From assembly GCA_946535455.1 (NCBI GenBank), contig CAMNDO010000049.1, positions 1 through 5,775 on the forward strand: a stretch of DNA of 5,775 bases. Reading direction: 5' to 3'. Each line of letters begins with the position of its first letter. Positions within the stretch are counted from its first letter, which is position 1. The position numbers and the translations under genes were made by a program. Positions 1-5,379 of this stretch are shown here, piece after piece. The notes below the pieces were generated by a model. The model saw nothing but the letters and a program-made list of their open reading frames with translations, was not told where the DNA came from and made no database searches. Source of the DNA: an uncultured Caryophanales bacterium. Its GTDB lineage: Bacteria; Bacillota_I; Bacilli_A; RF39; UBA660.

Positions 1-39
1 ATATAGTAGTATAGGCATAATCTCAGTAAAAAATTCCAT
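1..39 (-). CDS. Start of an unidentified protein with a hydrophobic N-terminus (runs off the left edge)
   Basis: Only the first 13 codons are present, reading MEFFTEIMPILLY from an ATG at 39-37. A strong AGGAGG-type ribosome binding site lies at about 46-51, seven to eight bases before the start, and overlaps none of the preceding reading frame. The start is 14 bases after the stop of the upstream acidic-protein gene, so the two are very likely co-transcribed. The peptide becomes hydrophobic after residue 7, which would fit a membrane segment, but too little is visible to assign a family. The gene is real with fair confidence because of the ribosome binding site and operon spacing; the function is unknown. 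Confidence 0.6.
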   Translation of the reverse strand, partial: MEFFTEIMPILLY

Positions 40-53
40 TTTATTCCTCCTTT

Positions 54-1109
54 TTATTCGTTCTCTTGATACATAGAATCAATTAAATCAAATAAATTAT
101 CATTTTCTTCTTCTACTTCAGGTTCCTCTTCTTGTACTTCTTCTAGTGGTTGTTCTACGACTTCTTCCATTTCTTCAACGGCTTCTTCTTCTAGAGTATT
201 TTCTTCAACCACTGGTGGTTCTTCCGTCGTTTCCTCTAACACTTCTTCCATTTCTTTTTTCGCTATCGCAGATTTATCTGTACTAACATCTACATAATCT
301 ACATTATATTCTAACCCTAAATCTTCAAAATATTCTTCCGCATCTCCTACGGTTAATTCTTTCACTTGTGGTTTTTCTTTTTTGGTTAAATCTACTAGTA
401 CATTATCTTCTGCTTCTTCTACTTCAAATTTGGATTCTGTTTTTGGTGTTTCTTCTTGCGTTCCATAAGCTTTCTTACGAACTTCATCGAGACTAACTCC
501 TCTTGTATAACTTGAAGTAATACGAATATCTTTCTTCTCTTTTACATCTTCTTTTCGATAATTCTTATCTAAGATTCCATAAATAGGAGAAATAATTGGA
601 CTTGGTTTAAAATAAGTCTTTTCTTCTTTCTTTTCATAAGGAGCATATTCACGCGTAGTAGAAGATTCTCTATTATATGGTTGTGAAATAGGATATTCTT
701 CTCTTTTTGGATACTCTTCTTTTGGACGATACTCCTCTTCCTCTTCTACAAAAGGATAAGGATCTTTATAAAATGGGTTTGCTTTCTCATCCGTTGGATA
801 AATAGGAGTCATCTCTGGCTCTACCGGAATATCTTCATCCATTTCAAAATCATGATCATCCATAAATTTAAATTCTTCTTTTTTCTCTTTTGTAGTATCG
901 GTCATAGGACGAATTTCAAAATCTTCATCTTTTAATTCTTCCTCTTCCAATTCCTCAATCTTTTGATCTTTCTTTCCTGGTAATACAACCTTTTTTGCGA
1001 TTGGTCTATGTTCATGGTTTTTAGATTTCTTTGGCTTTTTTGGTTTTTCTTCTACTTCAACGTATTCTACTTCAAAAAAAGCATTTTTGATTTTATCTAA
1101 TACACCCAT
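54..1109 (-). CDS. Highly acidic, probably disordered cytoplasmic protein with a SepF-like N-terminal helix; function unknown
   Basis: This 351-residue protein is not a recognised enzyme. Residues 1-12 (MGVLDKIKNAFF) form a likely amphipathic helix followed by an acidic, Tyr-containing stretch. That resembles the membrane-binding start of the division protein SepF, but the SepF core domain is absent. Residues 20-165 and 285-335 are dominated by Glu, Lys and Pro and look disordered. Less biased islands stand out at 167-184 (FKPSPIISPIYGILDKNY), 204-216 (GVSLDEVRKKAYG), 250-276 and the C-terminal amphipathic peptide 338-347 (NLFDLIDSMY). There is no signal peptide or membrane helix. The ATG at 1109 is supported by GAGGTGAG at 1113-1120. 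The gene starts 15 bases after the lipoprotein gene and ends 14 bases before the next one. A membrane-associated scaffold for division or envelope synthesis is an inference only. Confidence 0.85.
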   Translation of the reverse strand: MGVLDKIKNAFFEVEYVEVEEKPKKPKKSKNHEHRPIAKKVVLPGKKDQKIEELEEEELKDEDFEIRPMTDTTKEKKEEFKFMDDHDFEMDEDIPVEPEMTPIYPTDEKANPFYKDPYPFVEEEEEYRPKEEYPKREEYPISQPYNRESSTTREYAPYEKKEEKTYFKPSPIISPIYGILDKNYRKEDVKEKKDIRITSSYTRGVSLDEVRKKAYGTQEETPKTESKFEVEEAEDNVLVDLTKKEKPQVKELTVGDAEEYFEDLGLEYNVDYVDVSTDKSAIAKKEMEEVLEETTEEPPVVEENTLEEEAVEEMEEVVEQPLEEVQEEEPEVEEENDNLFDLIDSMYQENE

Positions 1110-1124
1110 TTTCTCACCTCTTTA

Positions 1125-1784
1125 TTAACTATCTAAATTAATTTTTTCATCCTCTAAGTCTTTCTTATAGAGATCGGTCTCTTCTCTTTTCACAACATCT
1201 AAGAAAGCTTCTTTGGAAGAATCTGCTTTAAACAACGTATAATCCTCTTCTGTATATTCTAATATGTTTTCTCCAATTAAACTGTCTAATATTTTATCAT
1301 TAAAATGAATGGTTCTTGCAATAGAACACATATTGGTAATCGTATCTGTTAAATCTTCTTCTATTACATAAGCTTCTAATTTCATATAGTGAAAGACAAA
1401 CTGAATAAAATATTTGGAATCTACTTTTTCAATTTGAATATACCCTGTTTTTTTGTTGTAATCTAATCTCTTCGAATAATGCATATCACTTCTTACTTCA
1501 TAATCATTTTCCACTTTATGATAATACCCAATGGCATCTACATACAAATAATACTTGTTATGATTTTGATCTTTTAATATCGCATTATAATCATCTTTAC
1601 GAACAAACTGCATTCCTTTTGGAATATAGTATTTATATCCTTCATAAAACACGTTATATAGTTTTACTTTTTTGGATAACAATACTTTCATATTTTTTCC
1701 AATATTTTGTTCATCTAATAGACGAACACTACATCCTGTTAAAAATAATAGCGTAATAGAGAGTAAAACAATTAATTTTTTCAT
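1125..1784 (-). CDS. Small membrane lipoprotein of unknown function
   Basis: The 219-residue product begins with a classical lipoprotein signal: MKK, a hydrophobic core at residues 4-15, then the lipobox L-T-G-C with the lipidated cysteine at position 18. Lgt and LspA should therefore process it, leaving it anchored on the outer face of the cytoplasmic membrane. The mature part (19-219) is rich in Tyr, Lys and Asp and alternates like a beta-rich domain; YEGYKYYIPKGMQFV (48-62) and YYLYVDAIGYYHKV (78-91) are its most distinctive stretches. The tail is charged. I recognise no catalytic motif. Translation starts at the ATG at 1784 behind AGGTGA (1787-1792). The gene has its own extended -10 promoter and probably leads an operon with the acidic-protein gene 15 bases downstream. 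It may be an envelope-monitoring partner of that protein, but nothing here proves it. Confidence 0.85.
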   Translation of the reverse strand: MKKLIVLLSITLLFLTGCSVRLLDEQNIGKNMKVLLSKKVKLYNVFYEGYKYYIPKGMQFVRKDDYNAILKDQNHNKYYLYVDAIGYYHKVENDYEVRSDMHYSKRLDYNKKTGYIQIEKVDSKYFIQFVFHYMKLEAYVIEEDLTDTITNMCSIARTIHFNDKILDSLIGENILEYTEEDYTLFKADSSKEAFLDVVKREETDLYKKDLEDEKINLDS

Positions 1785-1804
1785 ATTTCACCTACTCTCC
1801 TTTC

Positions 1805-1813
1805 ATTATATCA
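1805..1813 (-). promoter_or_regulatory. Extended -10 promoter of the lipoprotein operon
   Basis: On the minus strand this reads TGATATAAT, a perfect TGn extended -10 joined to the consensus TATAAT. No convincing -35 hexamer lies 16-18 bases upstream, as expected for an extended -10 promoter. Transcription should start near 1798, giving a 5' leader of about 14 bases that contains the AGGTGA ribosome binding site. It separates expression of the lipoprotein operon from trmB. Confidence 0.7.
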
Positions 1814-1854
1814 TTATTTTTCCTTATTGGGGAAAGTTTTTATAAAGATTTACG

Positions 1855-2490
1855 TTAATTAACATTTTCCTTGTGACACAATACATAATAGATAGGATTT
1901 CCCTTAGAAGAAAAACGATCTTCATACTCTGTCGTAATCTCTACTTCATGGTCTTTATGAAAATCAAACGATAAGTCATCAAATCGATATCCATGTTGAC
2001 TCAATTGTAATAAAGAATACTGAAATAAATCCAAATTATCCGTACGCATCTCAATGACTGGAGTTTTGAAAAAGATAGAATTGTATTTTTCTAAAAAGAT
2101 TTTACTCGAAAGTCTCCGCAAATGATGTCTTTTTTTTGGCCATGGATCTGAAAAGTTTAAATAAAGATGAGAAATTTCATGAGAAAACATCTCATCAATT
2201 TCAAAAGCATCTCCACGAATTACTTTTAAATTCGGAACGCCATCTTCTATTTTTAATAATCCTTTTGCTAAAACACTATCTTGTTTTTCCATTCCTAAAT
2301 AATTCACATTAGAGTTTTGTTTCGCATTCTCTAAAATAAATTTCCCTTTTCCCATTCCAATTTCTAAATAAATTGGGTTGGAATTCATAAAAACAGTATC
2401 CCATTTTCCATAATAATCTTTTGGATTTTGAATCAAATAAGGAGATGCATCCATAATTTCTTGTTTGTTTTTTACATTCCGTAATCTCAC
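1855..2490 (-). CDS. trmB: tRNA (guanine-N7-)-methyltransferase TrmB
   Basis: TrmB transfers a methyl group from S-adenosylmethionine to N7 of G46 in the variable loop of tRNAs, in the cytoplasm. With the GTG start at 2490 the product is 211 residues, the usual size for Bacillus-type TrmB. The SAM-binding motif EIGMGKGKF is at 43-51. The family signature NFSDPWPKKRHHLRRL spans 112-127, RTDN is at 149-152, and TEYEDRF plus SKGNPIYY fill 187-202. All expected catalytic and tRNA-contact motifs are intact. A second in-frame GTG at 2499 would add MIP- and make 214 residues. It overlaps the AGGTGA ribosome binding site (2496-2501), whereas the GTG at 2490 sits five bases after it and yields the familiar MRLRN start. 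The gene is divergent from the 49-residue microprotein gene and has its own promoter. Confidence 0.96.
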   Translation of the reverse strand: MRLRNVKNKQEIMDASPYLIQNPKDYYGKWDTVFMNSNPIYLEIGMGKGKFILENAKQNSNVNYLGMEKQDSVLAKGLLKIEDGVPNLKVIRGDAFEIDEMFSHEISHLYLNFSDPWPKKRHHLRRLSSKIFLEKYNSIFFKTPVIEMRTDNLDLFQYSLLQLSQHGYRFDDLSFDFHKDHEVEITTEYEDRFSSKGNPIYYVLCHKENVN

Positions 2491-2495
2491 AGGAA

Positions 2496-2501
2496 TCACC
2501 T
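2496..2501 (-). promoter_or_regulatory. trmB ribosome binding site that decides the start codon
   Basis: AGGTGA on the minus strand lies five bases before the GTG at 2490 and overlaps the alternative GTG at 2499. The first GTG therefore cannot use it, so the start at 2490 is preferred. Confidence 0.75.
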
Positions 2502-2508
2502 AGGTAAT

Positions 2509-2517
2509 ATTTTATCA
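2509..2517 (-). promoter_or_regulatory. Probable extended -10 promoter of trmB
   Basis: The minus strand reads TGATAAAAT, a TGn extended -10 with one mismatch to TATAAT. No good -35 is visible. The predicted transcript start near 2502 falls just before the ribosome binding site, giving a leader of about 12 bases for the GTG at 2490. That leader would be only about 3 bases for the GTG at 2499. Confidence 0.55.
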
Positions 2518-2536
2518 CAGATTCAAAGAAAAAACA

Positions 2537-2547
2537 TAAAATAAAAT
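2537..2547 (+). promoter_or_regulatory. Tentative -10 region for the 49-residue microprotein gene
   Basis: Two overlapping TAAAAT hexamers (2537-2542 and 2542-2547) lie 20-30 bases before the start codon, in the 77-base divergent region shared with trmB. Neither has a TGn extension or a good -35, so this is only the best candidate in a very AT-rich stretch. Confidence 0.3.
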
Positions 2548-2567
2548 GAGAAAAAGAAGGTGATTTC

Positions 2568-2717
2568 ATGTTTGGACCTTTTCCTTTTCCTCCACCAATA
2601 CAAGAAATACAAGAATTAAAGGAAAAAGTAAGAGCGTTAGAAGAGCGAATTTTAAAGTTAGAGAAAGAGAAAGAAAAGAACTATTTAAAGAAAGAAGATA
2701 GTTACTATATGATTTAA
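2568..2717 (+). CDS. 49-residue coiled-coil microprotein, function unknown
   Basis: The ATG at 2568 follows AAGGTGAT, a near-perfect ribosome binding site, at good spacing. The reading frame stops at TAA 2715-2717. The N-terminus is Phe/Pro-rich (MFGPFPFPPP, residues 1-10). Residues 11-37 form a charged helix with a regular heptad pattern: I14, L17, V21, L24, I28 and L31 fall at spacings 3-4-3-4-3, so a short dimeric coiled coil is likely. The tail ends in SYYMI. There is no signal peptide or membrane helix. The gene is divergent from trmB and lies 55 bases before the first FemAB gene, with no terminator between. It is short enough for automatic annotation to miss. The ribosome binding site and ordered heptads make it a credible gene; its role and partner are unknown. 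Confidence 0.72.
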   Translation: MFGPFPFPPPIQEIQELKEKVRALEERILKLEKEKEKNYLKKEDSYYMI

Positions 2718-2723
2718 AAATAG

Positions 2724-2752
2724 TGCGCATTCCTAGGAAGCTATGGTATACT
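2724..2752 (+). promoter_or_regulatory. Extended -10 promoter of the FemAB pair
   Basis: TGGTATACT at 2744-2752 is a TGn extended -10 with TATACT as the hexamer. The segment 17 bases upstream (TGCGCA, 2724-2729) matches TTGACA at only three positions. The spacer contains the perfect 10-base palindrome TTCCTAGGAA (2730-2739). Transcription should start near 2759, leaving a leader of about 14 bases made up mostly of the ribosome binding site. Confidence 0.6.
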
Positions 2753-2763
2753 AATTCTAGGAA
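2730..2763 (+). repeat. Palindrome and imperfect direct repeat around the FemAB promoter
   Basis: TTCCTAGGAA (2730-2739) is a perfect palindrome. ATTCCTAGGAAG (2729-2740) recurs with one base missing as ATTCTAGGAAG (2754-2764). In RNA the first copy can pair with the second as a 9-base-pair stem, 2730-2738 with 2755-2763, including one G-U pair and a 16-base loop. It could be an operator or a leader hairpin; chance is not excluded. Confidence 0.4.
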
Positions 2764-2767
2764 GTGA
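2759..2767 (+). promoter_or_regulatory. Ribosome binding site of the first FemAB gene
   Basis: AGGAAGTGA is the AGGAGGTGA consensus with one mismatch and lies five bases before the ATG at 2773. An in-frame GTG at 2764 lies inside this site, so it is unlikely to be the start. Confidence 0.7.
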
Positions 2768-2772
2768 GCATT

Positions 2773-4083
2773 ATGTTAAGACTCAAATATATTGAGAAAG
2801 ACGTTTTTGATCAATATGTGGAACATCATAAAATGAAGTCCCACTTTTTGCAATCCCTTTCTTGGGGAGAGTTTTCTCGTATTAAAAAGAATTTAATTCC
2901 GCATTATTTAGGATTAGTAAATGAACAAGAAGAATTGGTGGGAGCTACTTTATTATTAGAAAAATCACTACCATTTCATTATTGTTATTTTTATGCTCCT
3001 AGAGGATTTGTAATAGACTATAAGAAAAAAGAATTGGTTCGTGCCATGACACAAAAAGTAGTAGATTTTGCGAAAAGAAGAAAAGCCATCTTTGTCAAAA
3101 TCGATCCCGATTTAGTAAAATCTTCTACGAATTATCAAGAAGAAGTAAAAGAAAATGAAGATTTTAAAGAACTATTCCAAACATTAAAAAAATGTGGATG
3201 GCATCACGGAGGATTTACCAAAAACTTTGAAACGATGCAGCCAAGATATACGTTTCGTATTGATTTAACACAATCTTTGGAAGAAATAGAAGACCATTTT
3301 TCCAAAACAACCAAACAAAGAATTGCGAAAAGTCATAAACTCGCAACAGAAGTAACGATTGGTGGTAAAGAAGACATTCATGAGTTTTACCATTTAATGA
3401 CTCTTACCGAAAATAGAAAGGATTTTATTTCTTATACAGAAGATTATTACTACACACTGTATGAAATATTTAATGGAAATCCTTCTAGTAAAGCAACATT
3501 ATTTTTAGGAAAAGTAAATATGGATAATACCATAGAGGCATTAAATAAAAGTTTAAAAGATATTAATAATCAAATTTCTATTTTACCGATTGATAATTTA
3601 AGTAAAAGTGCAAAAGCTAAATTAACAGAATTAACCAAACAAAAAGAAAATATTACACAAGAAATTTCAAAATATAGAGAATATCAAAAAGAATATGGAA
3701 ACCTTTTAACACTAAGTGCTCACATGATTATAGAATATGGAAATAAAGCATGGGTTTTATATGCCGGAAATCATAATATTTTATCAGAAACTTATGTGAA
3801 TTATCATACATATTTTGAACATATTAAATACTGCAAAGAAAAGGGAATTGAAGTGTATGATCAATTTGGTACCATTGGAGATTTATCAAAAAATAATCCT
3901 AGATTAGGACTTCATGAATTTAAGAAAAAATTTGGTGGAGATTATATAGAATTTATAGGAGAATGGAATTATATTACGAATCCAATCCTATACTTTGTAT
4001 TTACGAAGTTAGTTCCTATTTATCGAAATATCATAAGAAAAAGAAGTAAAAAGGAGTTACAAAATGAAATTCGAAAGTCTTAG
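2773..4083 (+). CDS. FemAB-family peptidoglycan aminoacyltransferase (first of a tandem pair)
   Basis: FemAB/FemX/MurM-type enzymes take amino acids from aminoacyl-tRNA and add them to the lysine side chain of lipid II or nascent peptidoglycan, building interpeptide bridges at the inner face of the membrane. This 436-residue protein has the usual size. Family landmarks are QSLSWGEF (27-34), YAPRGFVIDY (74-83), KIDPDL (109-114), TMQPRYTFRIDL (154-165), RKDF (215-218) and FKKKFGG (383-389). These span the two GNAT-like lobes. Residues about 251-308 form the charged helical-hairpin arm typical of the family. The C-terminus (403-425) is hydrophobic then basic, suiting membrane association. The ATG at 2773 is chosen over an in-frame GTG at 2764, which lies within the ribosome binding site. 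The end overlaps the next gene by 20 bases. Which amino acid is transferred cannot be read from the sequence. Confidence 0.93.
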   Translation: MLRLKYIEKDVFDQYVEHHKMKSHFLQSLSWGEFSRIKKNLIPHYLGLVNEQEELVGATLLLEKSLPFHYCYFYAPRGFVIDYKKKELVRAMTQKVVDFAKRRKAIFVKIDPDLVKSSTNYQEEVKENEDFKELFQTLKKCGWHHGGFTKNFETMQPRYTFRIDLTQSLEEIEDHFSKTTKQRIAKSHKLATEVTIGGKEDIHEFYHLMTLTENRKDFISYTEDYYYTLYEIFNGNPSSKATLFLGKVNMDNTIEALNKSLKDINNQISILPIDNLSKSAKAKLTELTKQKENITQEISKYREYQKEYGNLLTLSAHMIIEYGNKAWVLYAGNHNILSETYVNYHTYFEHIKYCKEKGIEVYDQFGTIGDLSKNNPRLGLHEFKKKFGGDYIEFIGEWNYITNPILYFVFTKLVPIYRNIIRKRSKKELQNEIRKS

Positions 4084-5353
4084 TAAAGAAGAATTTAAAG
4101 AATTTGCAGATCAACATCCTCAAATTACTTTTCACCAAACAGAAGAATGGGGAAACTTAAAAAAGAAAAACGGATGGGTTCCCTATTACGTAGGATTAAA
4201 AAAAGGGAAAAAAGTCATTGCGGCTGCTCTTTTGTTAGAAAAAACACTTCCCTTTGTAAAAAAGAAAATGATTTATTCTCCAAGAGGATTCTTAATCGAT
4301 TATCATGATACAGAAGTATTAAAAGAATTTACAAAAGGAATCAAACAATTTGGAAAAGAACATAATGCCATTTTTATTAAGATAGATCCTTATGTAGAAT
4401 ATCAAGAAAGAGATAACAATGGAAAGATTGTAGAAAATGGATATGAGAATAAAGAAGTCGTAGAAAACTTAAAAAAATTAGGATACCGTTTCTTTGGATT
4501 CAATATCATGCAAGATACTCTACAACCTAGATGGATGCATGTGATTGAGATTCATGGAAGAAATGAAGAAGAAATCCAAAAGGAAATGGAATCGAAAACC
4601 AGACAAATCTTAAGAAAAAATGAAAAGTCTGCAATTACGACAAGAGAAATCGCAAAAGAAGAATTGCCATTATTCAAAAGCATTATGGAGCATACTGGAG
4701 ACAGAAGAGATTTTATTGATCGACCATTATCTTACTATGAAGCAATGTGGGATAATTTATATGATTCTGGTATTTTAAAAATATTAATTGCAGAAATTGA
4801 TTTTGAAAAGTATTATCAAAATACACAAAGAGAAAAAGAAGAAATAGAAAAAAATCTAAAAGAAAGAATTCATAAACATGATGAAGAACATCTACCCATG
4901 AATGAGAAAAAATATGAAACAGCCAATCAACAAGATCAAGATTCCATCGAAAGATTAGAAAAACAATTAGAAAAAATCAAAGATTATCAAAAAGAATATG
5001 GTAAGAAAAAAGTACTAGGTACCATTTTATTCTTAATCTATGGAAATGAAGTGTTATCTTTATTTGGAGGAACAGATGATAACTTAATGCAGTTTCAATC
5101 TGCTTATACGGTTCACTATGCAGGAATTCAATATGCAATAAAGAATGGATATCAACGATATAATTTCTATGGAATCACTGGAAACTTTAATGAAAAAAAT
5201 CCATTATATGGATTATATCTATTCAAAAAAAGCTTTGGTGGTCATGTAGTAGAATTAGTAGGAGAATTTGATCTTGTATTATCTAAATTCTGGTATCGTA
5301 CTTATCATATTGCTTTTTGGTTGTATCACAAATTAAAGAAATTAAAAAAATAA
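4064..5353 (+). CDS. FemAB-family peptidoglycan aminoacyltransferase (second of a tandem pair)
   Basis: This 429-residue paralogue shares the landmarks of its neighbour: HQTEEWGNL (24-32), YSPRGFLIDY (71-80), KIDPY (106-110), TLQPRWMHVIEI (152-163), RRDFID (214-219), YQKEYG (308-313) and LFKKSFGG (386-393). The helical-hairpin arm covers about 248-313 and differs strongly in sequence from that of the first protein. The C-terminal segment 404-429 is aromatic and basic, probably a membrane-surface contact. AAGGAG at 4051-4056, seven bases before the ATG, lies inside the upstream gene. With the 20-base overlap it implies translational coupling and roughly matched amounts. By analogy with MurM/MurN and the Fem proteins, it probably adds the next residue of the bridge after the first enzyme. 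Order and substrate are inferred. Confidence 0.93.
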   Translation: MKFESLSKEEFKEFADQHPQITFHQTEEWGNLKKKNGWVPYYVGLKKGKKVIAAALLLEKTLPFVKKKMIYSPRGFLIDYHDTEVLKEFTKGIKQFGKEHNAIFIKIDPYVEYQERDNNGKIVENGYENKEVVENLKKLGYRFFGFNIMQDTLQPRWMHVIEIHGRNEEEIQKEMESKTRQILRKNEKSAITTREIAKEELPLFKSIMEHTGDRRDFIDRPLSYYEAMWDNLYDSGILKILIAEIDFEKYYQNTQREKEEIEKNLKERIHKHDEEHLPMNEKKYETANQQDQDSIERLEKQLEKIKDYQKEYGKKKVLGTILFLIYGNEVLSLFGGTDDNLMQFQSAYTVHYAGIQYAIKNGYQRYNFYGITGNFNEKNPLYGLYLFKKSFGGHVVELVGEFDLVLSKFWYRTYHIAFWLYHKLKKLKK

Positions 5354-5378
5354 TATCCTATTTGGGATATTATTTTTT
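5344..5378. terminator. Bidirectional intrinsic terminator between convergent genes
   Basis: TAATATCC (5351-5358) pairs with GGATATTA (5365-5372) around a six-base loop. An A-run (5344-5350) lies on one side and a T-run (5373-5378) on the other. The stem begins in the stop codon of the second FemAB gene, and the leftward gene ends seven bases beyond the stem, so both can terminate here. Confidence 0.85.
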
Positions 5379-5379
5379 A

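Noticed and set aside
100..260. CTTCTT-rich tract that looks like a simple repeat
   Set aside because: It encodes the Glu-rich tail of the acidic protein on the minus strand, using GAA/GAG codons irregularly; no exact repeat unit or spacer pattern exists.
1817..1841. TTTCC/GGAAA inverted repeat followed by five Ts
   Set aside because: The stem is only five strong pairs, the T-run faces rightward where no gene ends, and the leftward side after trmB lacks a T-run, so it is not a convincing terminator.
2309..2569. Second minus-strand open frame of 86 codons overlapping trmB
   Set aside because: It is in another frame of the well-supported trmB gene, has a Cys/Phe/Lys-rich nonsensical composition and extends across the trmB promoter.
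2764..2772. GTG at 2764 as start of the first FemAB protein
   Set aside because: It lies inside the AGGAAGTGA ribosome binding site, while the ATG at 2773 has correct spacing.
2718..2772. Riboswitch or T-box leader before the FemAB genes
   Set aside because: The gap is only 55 bases, with no T-box sequence or terminator/antiterminator pair; only the short hairpin reported above is present.
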